Notes under the pieces: generated by a model
The model's input: only the letters and a program-made list of their open reading frames with translations
The model's database searches: none
Told to the model about the DNA's origin: nothing
Translations under genes and position numbers: made by a program
NCBI GenBank assembly: GCA_947652115.1
Contig: OX393564.1
Location: forward strand, 2,278,870-2,342,869
Length of the DNA stretch: 64,000 nt
Direction: 5' to 3'
Origin: Blastomussa wellsi
Lineage: Eukaryota > Cnidaria > Anthozoa > Scleractinia > Plerogyridae
Shown here: positions 1 through 12,305 of the stretch, piece by piece
Layout: each line of letters opens with the position of its first letter
Numbering within the stretch: the first letter of the stretch is position 1

Positions 1-314
1 TCTATGGGTTGTCTAGGTGGAAAAGTAAGCTTTTACCAACCTAAACTGTGAAGTTATGATGATTACATGTAAATATTGAATATCATAACTTGTTTCATTC
101 CAAATTACACTGAAAATATGCAAGTAGCATTAAAATCTGAAAATAAACTTGTAATCTTGAGAGTAATCTTGTAATCTTGTTTTTGGGGCATTTTTAATCA
201 TCCATCCAACAAGAGCAAGTGGAACAGTTATTTTATTAAAAACCCCCCAAAAATATTGTTCATACATTACGAAAAATGCACTCTTTTACGCGTGCACGTA
301 CCCTATTTGTAGGT

Positions 315-342
315 CAATGGTATATGAGCTCATATACCATTG
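315..342. repeat. 28-bp perfect palindrome
   Basis: The sequence reads the same on both strands, from CAATGGTATATGAG to its complement, centred on GAGCTC. A partial copy (CAATATACCATTG) follows at about 373-385. Confidence 0.85.
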
Positions 343-610
343 CCTCTAAACCAATCAAAACTTAGGAAGTGCAATATACCATTGCTAGTTTTTAATAATT
401 GATAATATACGTTCAGTGGAATAATTGTTAATTAGCCTGCATAGCAAGTGTCAAAATTAAAAGAGAGGAGCAAGGGGAAAGGAGGCCTGCAATAGGAACT
501 CATCCTTTACTTTTCTGCGACCGCTGGCATAAAATTCTGATTGGCTAAGACACAATAAATAATGTCCGTTGCATAAAAATAATGTCCATTGCATCAAAAA
601 CATGCTGATA

Positions 611-823
611 GGCGTTTTGCAACAAACGGTCACATGGTGCAAAATCTGCCATGCCGGAGAATTAGCTTATTATTATTCCCGCACTGGGACAGCCAAACAA
701 GGCGACCTCGGCCAGTCAATCTTGACTTTTCTTTGTTTTTGCTGCCCCAGTGCAGGAATAATAATAAGCTTGCCCTCCAGCATGGCAGATTTTGTACCAT
801 GTGACCGTTTGTGGCAAAAGGCC
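611..823. mobile_element. Fold-back (MITE-like) element
   Basis: The arms begin GGCGTTTTGCAACAAACGGT and end in its imperfect complement. Each arm is about 80-90 bp and carries TTATTATTATTCC near the centre. No coding capacity; open frames here come from the arms. Confidence 0.6.
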
Positions 824-1504
824 TATTGGGATGCTAGGATAACCGGTGATAAATGTAATTTATTCTTCGGCAAAATCTCTTTGAAATGCTTTCTACTGAC
901 ACATTTAGGTGTCCTATATTGACGGGGTGTTCCGACAGACATTTTAGAGTGAAATGCTAAGCCGGCGTGCGCATGAAAGATGAAAGGTTGCTGCGAAAAC
1001 GTCATAGTTAAACTCTGTATTTAGTACTGTTTCATAAACAGGGTAAAAGTTTTTCAGTGATCATGATTTGTTAGAATTGCTCTGCCTAATTTTGTAAGGA
1101 GATAAATAGTCGTCCTGTTAATAAGTACGGGGGTGTTTTCATTAATTTATGCCTATGTTTCAAGTCTAGCACATGCATACGTCGGAGAAAAGAATAACCG
1201 CTCACTAACTGAACGTAAATTATCAAATTGGAAAACACGCGCACGTCAATGCCAACCTTCAAAAATAATTCGTGGAAGAGGCAGAAAAATAGGCTAATTT
1301 CGATATTTTAAAGGAGCTACGACACGATATTTGAGTTATTTCTTCTACAACCTAAATTATCCTTAACATTTGGTAAACCTAAAAATAGTAGTTTGCAAAG
1401 GAAGAAACCACCAAAGGAGTGATGCTTTACCAAAAAGGAACAAGGATGGCTGAGGATGGAGAAGTGCACGAACGTTGACCGTAGAACTTTAAAATGCATC
1501 CCGA

Positions 1505-1593
1505 AACAATAGACATCACTACGAGGACCTGGGGAATAAACTCACAAAATCAAAAAGTTTATTCCCCAGAGCCTCGTGTCGAGGTCTATTGTT
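1505..1593. repeat. Imperfect hairpin repeat
   Basis: The arms AACAATAGAC...CTGGGGAATAAACT and their complement are separated by a short AT-rich loop. A partial relative lies at about 31915-31985, in UGDH intron 3. Confidence 0.5.
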
Positions 1594-1854
1594 TTTAGGC
1601 TGAATTTTAAAATATCGAAATTAGTTTATTTCGGGAGAATTTCTCCAAGGCAATGACACAGAAGATGCCAAAGTTTAGCATCGATACCGAGCATAGGGCA
1701 GACAGAATTGAAAAAGATTCTGGCTTACATCTTTACATCGTTGAAAGACAAGACAACAAGACATTTGAATGTGGAGAAGTTTATTCAATCTTACACTGAT
1801 TTAGAGTGCTTCACACTTTTTCAACGGAAATTTTATAGATTTTCTCTGAAAATT

Positions 1855-1959
1855 AAAATATATGATCATAGAATTTATTAAATTCAAAAATATCCAATTA
1901 TTTCTTCATGAAGTGATCCATTTTTCTTTCACATATAGCCCAATCTTGTTTGGGGAAAC
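1855..1959 (-). other. 3' UTR exon and poly(A) region of gene 1
   Basis: The acceptor precedes 1959 on the minus strand and pairs with the donor after 2270, 7 nt past the stop codon. The exon sequence is conserved with gene 2 (26551 onward). AATAAA lies at 1874-1879 (minus strand). Confidence 0.6.
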
Positions 1960-2276
1960 CTGCAAATCAAGGAACATCAGATGTGTACGGTTATTTCGAG
2001 TTTCTCATTAAAAGCGACTTTTTGTTTTCGATATTTGGTGTCAAGTTAAGAACGTGAAAGGACAATTTCTTCGATGCGACCAGAGTCGTCGGTTTTTCAT
2101 CGGGGACTCAGATGTTCCTAGGAATCGTCCGAACAGAATTCAGATTTCTCTCAAAGAGGAAGAAAATATTTAACTCAATATTGTTTTTAGTTTGTTGCGT
2201 TAACAATCCCCTATTTTCTAAGTTTTAATAAAAGAGGTGATTAAAGAATTAGATCCAAATCAAACTTACGTTGCGT

Positions 2277-5200
2277 TCATTTTCCAATCATCATGGTGGC
2301 TACTTTAACAGGATCATATCCATTTGGTGTGTGGATTTCCTTAATGCATACTCGGTAGTCCGTGGTATTTATATGCTGCGAGAATGAGACAAAAAGGCAA
2401 AATGAACATTTACGAGTAGCACAGAAAGTTATTTTCTGAACAAGTTGTCCAGTATGGGTTGAATTACTTTGCCAATTCGCAAATTAACAGGAAATGTCGT
2501 TTGCTGGCATAATCTGTGCATCTACCGAAGCAAACGCATTCCCTTTTGTGAGATTTTGCAAGCCGGAATTTGTCGAAAGTAAACTTAACGTAAAGCAGCT
2601 AACTCAGTAATCTGGAGTCGCTTTGGTGAACAAGATGCGTTTTCTATAGCTATTCTGTTATGTGCAGAAATTGAGTGTAAATTCCTCCAAGTTCGGTAAA
2701 GAATAAAGTCCTTCGTTTTTGAAATCTTACGCTTTATGCAATGTTTGAACCTCCGAAAATAGTTTAACAGTTTTAGTCATATGCTCAAATCAAAAACAGT
2801 GAATCAAAAATCCATGTGTCGAGTGCGTTTATACCTCTACCCAGGATGCAATGCTGTTGTATTCTGGCTTCATATTCTGCTCAGCTCCTATTCCGGAAGT
2901 ATGACTCGCTGACACTATCACCGTTGGAGTGGAAGTGTAGACCTTTGTGAACTTTACGTCCTAGGGACGCAATATGGCTGTGATTAGTTCATGGTCAAGT
3001 ACAATGAAATTACAGCACTGTGTAACAATGGATAATAATTTAATACGAAGACCTGATACCCGTTGAATTCACTATACAACGTATTTAGAGAAAAGCATTT
3101 AAAAAATAAATGTTTTGCTATCATTTTCGCTTCTCAATTGAAATTGGAAATTCACTACGATGAACATTTCTCAACGAAATCACGTTGAAAAGGGATTTAT
3201 AATTGAAATGTTTAGGAGTCGATTACCTCACAGTAAGCGTTATGAAATCCAGGTTTTGGGAGATCGGTGTTTGGAAAGTTTACCAATGTCTGTTTGGCAA
3301 GCATTTTCGATGGAAGGGTATTGAACGCAAACCAGTTCTGTTGAAAGAAGGATTAAAAGAATAACATTGTAATGTGAAATGCCGAGAGAATAAGTAATTA
3401 GGATAATTAGGGTAAGTAAAGTAGACAAAATAGATCGGATCGGAAGTAGCTCAGCTTGTTTGGTGGCAAAAAGTGTTTTGTTGATACTGCTTAAAAATGT
3501 ATTGTACTCTTCTCGCTACCACAGAAAAGGAAAGTCTTTTTTTTTGTGTGTGATTGAGTTTATCCAAGTGAACTGAATCAGGTTATATATCACGTTTTGA
3601 ACCAAAAAATTCAACACGCGAGTCCTTTAGAAAGCGAAGACATGATGAGAGTGAAATGAAAGTGCAAAAAGTTTACAGTCACTGGAGAAGTACGCAAATG
3701 TCTTAACAGGCACAAGAAAAGGCGGCACCCCTTAACTGAAAATTAGTTGAGCCCACGAATTTAGCAACTGTCGTTGCCAAGCGACATGCAAGCAGCGGAG
3801 TGGCCTGTTCTTAGCAAATCCGACAACAACTTTTTAAAGTTGTTTAATGTCCGCGTAACATTGATTGAATACTCTATAAATTCTAAGAACATTTTCAGCT
3901 AGCTAGTTCTTTAATAAGATTGAAATATCGCTCAACATATTTTATTTACTTCCCCCAACTTGAATAAGGAGTTAAAGGAAAGAGAGTCCTGTGAGAAATG
4001 GATTCCTAAATGTTTTCATAATACAAGCCGCTGTCTCGCCGACTCTTCCGTCTTAACATTTGCTCCAGACCTCTGAACTTTGACTGTGTCAGTTTTATTT
4101 CAACTCACGACTGTGATGTTTTCATGTAGGCCATCGAAGTTTTGCATTTCTCTTAAGCATGCTGTAAACTCGTTCTTCTTGGCATTCTCGACCCACACTG
4201 TGGCGGCGTCATGTTTCTGACCAAGTACTCTGTGTTCAGCGGTCAACAGGATGTATGGTGTCGCGGCGAATGGAGTCTGTTGAAATAACAAGACAATGGT
4301 GAGATAAATATAAAGTTTGTACCTGGTGTGTCTAAACTGCGAGATAACTGAATGACCGTGACAAAATCTGAGCCGCGGTTTGTATTTCTAGCCGCTGTTT
4401 TGCCAAGTACTTTTGTTGATTTTGCGAGATGGTTTGTGAATGTCGCTCTAAAGGAAAGTGGATGGGCTAGCAAAGTTGCTTTGGCAGGGTGTGTCGGCAA
4501 ACATGTCTTTTTCTAAAATTGTGTGCAGTAGCCTCTTGCATGTAAATTTCAATATATTCACTACAAGATCGATCTAAAGTGTACCAATCTTATTCTTCCG
4601 GAATAGAACTTTTTCAGTCATTTGTTAACATTATTCTTTTGTGTTCATGCTAATCTGCCCGCCCAGCCTCGTTGATCAGCATGTACAAAGCACAAAAGAA
4701 TTAGAACTCAATAAATGAGGTTTGGCGGGCAATTAACATAAAAATTAATTATAAACAACACGAGAAAATTATTCGTTGGCAGCGGAGCAGGGGGGAGAAG
4801 GGGGTACTGCAGGCCCCCAGCCCCCAAAGGAAAGTTTGGGTGGGGCACAGCGCTCCATGTTTTGGTACCTAACTGTTGCTGTCAGTGTAAAATTTCTTTG
4901 TCAGAAATAGTCATTCTATGATCTTATTTGCCGGCCTTCAGTTATCCTTCAAGTACCAACCTGGAACAGGCTGTTCTGTAGTCGGGGTATAATATTTGAA
5001 GGAACGACAACAGCGGCAGCAATTTTCAAAACTATATTTGCTAGGTCAGTTGTGGTCACGAACAAACTCATGCAATTCCCACGATGCACGTAGTAAGCTA
5101 TCGTTAGGAGATAGCGATGTATTGGATGCAAATATTCTCTTGAAAATTGGGTCAGAATTTGGAGATCTGGATGGCCATCGAGCGAAAATAAACCTGAACC

Positions 5201-8200
5201 TCCCCAGCACCCCACCTCCTGGCTTGGTGTACGATGAGTCCCACACGTTTTCAAATGTTTCGTCGCCTGATCTATGTAGATTGATTTTATGCAAAAATCG
5301 TGTTTTGTTTTATGGGCTGTCGTCATTGAGTGCAAACAGTTTGTGTACTTACCTGGAAGTACACTGTTTTGCAAGTTGTACCATCCCACCATTCAGATGG
5401 CATATGAAGAAGGCCGCTGATTGCGCCAACTGGAGACTCTTGAAAAGCGACAAAGTCCACAAAAGTGAGCCCGCCATCAGGTGTTAAGCGTTCTGCCCTC
5501 CCTGCCTTAAGCGCGCACAACTGGAAGGTGCCGATGTGGACGTTCTCTACCCAGGTCACCGCAGCATCATGGATGAAGTTTCCGCTGTAGTTGAAATAAT
5601 TTATGGACGTTTGGACATAAACTCGCCCTCGGCTGATGTCGAAGGCTGCATTCTTGAAGGAAACTGTTTTGCATTGTACATCGGTTGTGTTCATACGAAG
5701 CGCAACGCGACCACGTTCAAGAACAAATGCTAAAGTGGGAAAAACAGTCACGTAAAATGTATTTAACTCACTTGGTGGTGAGAGGGTTTGGCGTGTATCA
5801 GGAACTTTTTAAGGATTTTTTTGTGCGAAAAATGATTTTGTTAGATCATGTTCATCAGGGTTACCACAAGACTCTTGTTATCAAACAATGTTTTTAGTCG
5901 ATGCTTATACTCGTAAAATATTTACTTTCTTTGACTGAAACTTGGAATCAATATTTTTCGCAAGGTATTTTACGTTTTGGGTTTGGTGAAGTTGTCATGT
6001 GCATCGGAATGTTTTAATCTTAAAGAGAAAAAACTATGGTGATTGTACTTACGTTTGCAGCCCCCTTGGTGGAGAATTGGAATAGTTTGCTCAGCTTTGC
6101 AAACCACAAGTTCGTATTCGCAACGACTAGCGTGGGTAACTCCATATATGTCACATATTGGACCAGATTGTTCGCCGCGACAATCTTGACAAAAACAATC
6201 AGCAGTAGTTGGAGAGGTCGCCTCGCAGACTGAGAAGAAGTGGCATTCAACATTTTGGCAAGGATTAACCGCTGTGAAGAATGGGAAACGGACATTAATG
6301 ATTTCCTCTAAGTAGTTTACTTTCCAGTCCAATGTAGTCCAGTGCAATTCATAGCTTTCAAAAGTTCTGTTTAAATTTTGATGTGAATACTGAAATTCAA
6401 CAAAATCGTTGTTTTCTCTGCAATACTGTAATGGTATAGGGCTACGAAGGAATACGCATTTACTTTGGTGATTGCGAAAGGCATGCAATGCGTACATACT
6501 AACAGCGAACGAAAGTGCAAGAAATGGTGACACGTAAAACGCGTGTTGAAGTCATTGCAGTCGAAACGTCGGGATCAACATCTTGAGGGACTCCATCGTG
6601 AGAAAAGGAAGTAAAACCATCTTTCGTACGATGAAGAAACATTTTTAGCGACATACTAACATGTTGTATTGCAAACTTACTTCCTATAGCCAAGAAGTTA
6701 ACAGTAATCGGGTCGTGGAGTGCATCGTAACGCTGGATATCCCTTAGACACATCGTCATGCCGTCTGTTGTTACACCCTCGAGATGACAAAAACATAATG
6801 TTAAAGAACAGTACAGAATAAAGTATTTAAAAGTTTTTTTTTCTGATTGGCAATAAATTAGGACTTGAGTAACTGAAGTAACCATTACTCTGCGAAACGT
6901 TCCATTCGGGGTGCAACGCAAGGGAAAGGAACTTGGAAACGGGGGGTTGTGTTGAAATATCTTAAGCTGATAATTCTTTATAGATGTGCTCAATTGTATT
7001 TCGGTACCGTCTTGTGGTTGACGTGGTTGCATTGCAGCTTGTTGGTCCCTTAACGTTAATTGTTAAAGGGTAGATGGATTAAGCACTCTTTTTGGCTTAC
7101 AACACCTGTCTACCTCACAACCTCACACAGTTCTAATTTCCTTATACACACGATTTCGGTGACAACATGGAAAGCCTTGGGTTCTATAAAACTACAAGGG
7201 TTGCTGGTGAATCTACTGTTCAAAACGCTTTTTTATTCTAAGTTACTTGACGTGCTTATTAATTCCCGATGTCTTGGCCAATGAAGGCTCGAAGCAGACG
7301 CTTCTTGAATGAAGATTAATAAAATTAAAATGACCCAAGTGAGAAGCGTTCATTTCTTCAGTAAGCGCGTACAATCACTCATTTGTGATTCATATGGTTT
7401 GAAGCGGTCTATCGATCCACTAAAGCAACGATGGGTGGTCATGGAAGTAAAACGGATTGAAATTCATCACAAGTTGTCATCGTATTAAATGATCGAATAA
7501 TTTCGTTATCTGGCTCTCTTCTCCATTTGTGTATTGACATAGTAATCGATCGAACTTACTTGTGTCCATTCAGTGATGGCATTGTCGTCAGCGGCAATGA
7601 ATTTCTCCACATGCGTAGCCGTGGTAATAACAACAGGGGCTTGGTAGTACGGTGCGGTGAAGTCTATATCCTGTTCAGAAAATAAGGGAACTTTTAACAC
7701 CAAAAGAATGTCAGAGTTAATGATTGAAAGCGTTGGCGTCAGGGAATTTAAGAGATTCGAACAAGGAAAGTATTTGGTATTTCCCAGGTATTGCAAATAT
7801 CGGGTTTACCTCGGTGTAAGAACCTGTGGCTTTTTCTTTGTTTTTGAGCTATTGTTTCTGTGTTTTGTATTGTTCCGAGGTTCTTTGTTGTCTTGTTGGT
7901 TCTTCGTTTTACGTCACTGGTGCGTTTAATGGGTTCTTACACCGAGGATGAGCCCAAAAATCACATTACTTTTAGGCTTTGACAATAAATCATAAATTTA
8001 ATTTCGCGCTGTTAAAAAAACTCCAACTGAAAGGCCCACATTTAATTTCACGAGCACAATGCTGTGCTTGGATATGTGCAAGTGTTTTTGATGCACACTG
8101 TTTTAAGTGATCGAGTCAATTTTGGCCTCCTTTCCCTTTTACGACCGAAATTTCTACTGGAAAAGAGATCTCTAAGATGTAATTACCTTGCAAAAGCTGT

Positions 8201-11200
8201 AATCGGTATCTCCAGACGGAGTGTAGTTGTTGCTGAATAGAACTTTGAGGCTGTAAGGAACTGACCATCCATGCGGTACTCCGGACAAAGCAAGGGCGTC
8301 CTGAAATTCACCAAATATTAGATCAATATATCGCAACATTTAAAGTGTAGTTATGGTGGACACTTTCACTTGAAGATGACAATAGGAATTCTCAGCGGCA
8401 CATCACGAGAGTGACACTTTAACTGGAATTTTAACTGAAGTGCTTAACATCTGGACGAGATTTTGCGTTTGAAAAATGTTGGTATAGTGTAACAAAATTT
8501 GCTAAAGTACAAAGTATAGAAATAGGGTAAGAGGCCACTATATGTCAGCTCGGAATTTTATAACTAAAGTTTCTGGTTTCTACGCACTATATAAAAATAT
8601 TAATTGAGAAATCTGTAGATCTGTTTTATAAATTGCTGCCAATTTTAAATTCTTTTGTTTTCATTTAAATAGCATTTCCAACCTCATCTTTGAGCTGGAA
8701 AATCAAAGTAATTTTTACTTTCAAGGTTAGACTAATTTGAGATGTATGTAAAAGAATTTAAAATTGGCAGTCATTTAAGAGAAACGAAGATCAAAGTACA
8801 CAAGGAAATTCATAAGTTCTTCAGTAGGGCCTTCAAAATGGGAAGACAAAATGAGAGCAGGAAAATTATTTCCTGTGTTAAATTGAGGGGGATAAACATG
8901 GATTGTTTCCTTCAGAAAAAACACAAATATAGCAAGTTACCACTTTCACGCCGGTATGTACGCCGTCAAAGTTTTTCAACTCACGAACGCAGGCCTTGAA
9001 GTTGTATTTGGTGACATCTTCTGCCCATACACTTGTCGCATCGTGCTTGTTCTTTGGCGGTGTGGTGTGGATCACGGTTAAAAACACATAAGGCGCACTC
9101 GACAGCGACGAAAACTAGACAAGAAAGTATGACAATAAACACAAGGTTGGGTTGTTACCTAGTTTTTCAATTCTTTTCGCCTAAGAGCGGGCTATTTAGT
9201 TGACGTTTAACAACAGAAAGGAGTAGACGACTGATTGCGTTGCAAAGCAAATGAAAGAAATTTTTAATTTCCTGCATAGTAATGCATTGGAACTCGCTTA
9301 GAAGACGGAGGTTCCGTGAGCACCTGGACTTTGAGGTAGTCTGTTCATACAATGTTCGATCACGCTTTTTAGCTCGACTCGTGGCTTTTCGTGCATGTTA
9401 TATTGCTGGCTAAAACGAGAACTATCCTAAAAACTGACTCTAATGACTCATTAATGATTCATCGAGATAAAACCGTGAAGGAGGTTTGGATACCCGATCT
9501 TAATTAGCATAGATTTTGACGATTTTATTTCTCCGTTTACTCCTTAGTTTTTGTTTTGATTGAAAAGATATATCAAACACTCGAGACAGTGTTTCATCGG
9601 CTATCCAAACACCTCGAAGTTCATTAAAAATACTCCGCTGCGCGTCGTATTTTCAACTCTCTTCTCGGTGTTTGGATATCCCGATGAAACACTGTCTCTC
9701 GTGTTTGATATATTACTTCTCGGCGTTTGGATATCCCGATGAAACACTGTCTCTCGTATGTGCCGTGTTAGTTTTATATATCCAAACTACCAACATCTTT
9801 TAGCACAAACTCTTATGGTAATCGAGAAACTCTCTTAAAACCCGAAAAGATTCTTTTCTAGTATATAGTGCGTAATAAATTATCCTTACCTTCATACCGG
9901 TGTCTACACGGACGCATCTGGTGCCTGTGGTCCACAAAGGAATCTCTTGAACTTTTCGAAAGGCTTCACTTGGTAAATTGCTTTGCTCAATTGCCATCCA
10001 TTGGAGAGATATGGTTCTGCTTGCTGTTATTGGTCCGGAAGTTGCGACACAGCCTGTAAATCTACAAGAAATTAAATAGCCCGAGGGGGTCAATTATATT
10101 TCTAGCCAGGCTATCATCGAAGTGAACCCTATCGACTTATTTTGGCACTGCTTCATTCAGTTGAACGATTTTACTTCAGAAAACTGAAATTCTAATTCGT
10201 AATAATCTTTACTTTTATGGAACACTTTATTGAGAACTGAAAAGTTGTCAGTTCATGTAAGGAAAACTGGGATACGAGAATTTCAACTTTTAGATTGAGA
10301 TTTTCGATCCAGATGATTCTCAACCGCTCATGCCGATCAGTTGCACATACTTGATAGGAGTCCAAGTTAGTTTCATTTGCTGAACGAATACTTGCAAAAT
10401 CGCGCCATGTATATGGAAATTCATTTGTTGCAGCCGATTTCCGTGAGTGCAGCCTGTGTAGGACCAGGTTTGTCAAAAAATCATTTGCGTTCAGTCGATC
10501 ATTCTCCCAAGATGATCACAAAAGTGGCGATGAATGTAAAGTTTTATGCCTTCACAAACTTAAGTGTTCTATAAATGTTCAGGGAGACGAAAACTTCAAT
10601 TGACTAATTTCGATGAAGTAAAATTCTACACAATCTTTTGTTTGATTCCCCTAAGCCTTGGCGCCGTGTTAGAATATTAACATAAACTTTTCACCAGTTC
10701 ACTTCTCGGTCTACTACACACTGAGCTGAAATCGGCTGTAAAAAACAATATTGAAGCAGATTTGTATGTATGCGAGTTAATTTCGTGGAAGAAATAAAAT
10801 ATACAAAACTTGGTGGCCCAGAAAGCAGGTTCACATACATTCAGTTTACGTTGAAAAACTTACCCTTTCTTCGAGACTGACTCGACCCAGGTCACTGCCG
10901 TCTCATAACCACTTCCTTTCACACTCAACTGGACATGAACATCGTCAGAGCCCATCTCAGGATCGAATGGAAACGGTTTGCACTCATATTCTTTGTCCTC
11001 TAGAACAATTATGTTGCCTTTGCCGGAATGCATCGAGGCTGAAAATATAAAACTGGTTTAGCTTGTTTAAAAGATCTTGACTTCGGGCACGAATAAAACA
11101 AGTGGTTTTACACGTTGAAATCAAGTGCCAGCAAAAAAAACACGAAGTCTGGAAATGGTGGCAAAATTAAATAAAGCAAATTAAAGTACAGCACAAAATC

Positions 11201-11743
11201 ATTCACATCGGTAGCGGATAATTTTAAGAGTTCAGCGGATAATTTTGAGAATGTAACAAATTTGCATCATTGAACGAGTTTATCAAACTTCTGGTGCAAT
11301 GCCTGTCTGCTGTATAAAAATGGCTTCGGTTATTATTACGTGGAAGAATACTTTTAATTGCCACTTCAAATTCATTCCCCCGAAGCAGGCGTAAGTTTTA
11401 GCCGAAACACTGGGTTTTTTTAGAAATTTTATTGACAATTTTTAATCAGATTAGCGTTCATTTATTTTTCAATAGTTTTAGAAGCCAGAAATTTGTAATT
11501 TCGATAAAGTACTTAATCCAGGCTTACTTGGGATTTGGCAGCTGAAAATACAACTCCTTTTCTAAGGTCTTGTAAATAATTGTACGAGTATTAAACGCGG
11601 CAAAAAGTACGCAGCCACGTTTGGCAAAATCAAGAAAAACATTCATTACCGCTAGCACTAAAGTGATGGTAAAACCTACCAGAGCTCTGCATTATTGAAG
11701 AGAAACCAAAGATGACAACACTCAAAACGAGCAGACAATTCAT
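2277..11743 (-). CDS. Gene 1: secreted protein with six H-type-lectin-like modules and a follistatin domain (668 aa)
   Basis: Thirteen coding exons, 5' to 3' on the minus strand: 11743-11680, 11038-10864, 10061-9890, 9114-8941, 8300-8187, 7670-7560, 6777-6681, 6271-6053, 5729-5353, 4276-4109, 3337-3227, 2960-2835, 2375-2277. All have GT/AG borders and join in frame to 669 codons. The protein starts with a signal peptide (MNCLLVLSVV...). Modules 1-3 cover about residues 22-302, a 10-cysteine follistatin-type domain (starting NPCQN as in SPARC) covers 303-375, and modules 4-6 cover 376-668. Each module has a conserved Trp (HDAATVW-like motif), one Cys before and one after it, and a final V-x-W-hA strand, as in the H_lectin family (PF09458). 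A sequon (NYS) lies in module 4. The start aligns with gene 2. The stop is followed 7 nt later by a donor, giving a 3' UTR intron (UTR exon begins at 1959). It is probably an extracellular glycan-binding protein; the ligand is unknown. Its mirror-image paralogue is gene 2. Confidence 0.9.
7809..7947. mobile_element. MITE family A, copy 1
   Basis: 139 bp with perfect 16-bp terminal inverted repeats (CCTCGGTGTAAGAACC). It lies in gene 1 intron 5, which is longer than gene 2 intron 5 by a similar amount, so it inserted after the duplication or was lost from gene 2. The right flank ATGAGCC is shared with the other copies. Confidence 0.75.
9445..9770. mobile_element. Inverted-repeat element family B, copy 1
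   Basis: The core fold-back at about 9567-9714 (arms GATATATCAAACACTCGAGA and complement) is followed by a partial repeat of its right arm to 9760. Flanking DNA from about 9445 also matches copy 2. It lies in gene 1 intron 3, which is 775 nt against 449 nt in gene 2, consistent with an insertion of about 326 bp. Confidence 0.65.
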
Positions 11744-11834
11744 CTTTGAATTAAACGCTGAGAAAAGCAACACGCACGTAAACCACAGCAAGTTGGGGCA
11801 AAAAATGTAAACGCAACCAGAAAAAAACAGCTTT

Positions 11835-11842
11835 CTTTTATA
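11835..11842 (-). promoter_or_regulatory. TATA box of gene 1
   Basis: TATAAAAG on the minus strand, 99 nt upstream of the ATG. It lies in a block (about 11743-11935) strongly conserved with the gene 2 promoter, including GCACGCCCCGCTTTGTTCAG just upstream. Confidence 0.7.
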
Positions 11843-12305
11843 TCAAACTGAACAAAGCGGGGCGTGCATAACCCTTCTTCGTGTATATCGGTAAGGTGCG
11901 AAGCGCACGAGAGAGAGGAATACAATGAAAACAGGAACAAAGGGAACTACATACCAACGAGTTTACACATGAAACAAAAGAAAATTTTAGGCCGGAGGTG
12001 GAACAGCTGGTATTTTGTTACAAATTGAACAAGAATTTTTATTTTTATTTTCAGAACTTTGCTGCCGGATTGTGTTATTAAAAAAGAAGAAAAATACAGC
12101 AACAAGAACAAATTACTCACATTGAATACTTAATTTAATTTAATTTTAACTTAACTTTATTGGTCCAATAATAAAGTATCGCATCAAGCAAAACACAACT
12201 TTTGAAGAGCATGCTTTCTCCAACGACGTGACAGAATTCTGTATGCTAACTGTACGAAACGATTTACCAATTTCAGAGACCTTTGAGTCCTATTTATTTC
12301 CATGC

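Larger units (their letters stand above)
1..1729. other. Intergenic DNA downstream of gene 1
   Basis: No supported gene. It holds a 28-bp palindrome (315-342), a fold-back element (611-823) and a hairpin (1505-1593). The stretch around 1380-1470 resembles 41985-42060, suggesting an old dispersed repeat. Short open frames here lack conservation or splice context. Confidence 0.5.
1730..12305 (-). repeat. Left arm of a large inverted duplication (gene 1 and flanks)
   Basis: This region is homologous, in reverse orientation, to 13555-26775. The match is seen by eye in exons, intron borders, the 3' UTR exon, poly(A) region, TATA promoter and DNA upstream of the promoter (for example around 12010-12070 and 12190-12305). 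Boundaries are approximate: outside 1730 and beyond 12305 I lose the match. An element of about 330 bp near 9445-9770 and a MITE at 7809-7947 are present only in this arm. Confidence 0.85.

Noticed and set aside
4996..5487. 163-codon plus-strand open frame opposite gene 1 exon 9
   Set aside because: It is antisense to a well-supported, spliced and conserved exon; the equivalent antisense frame opposite gene 2 is also a shadow.
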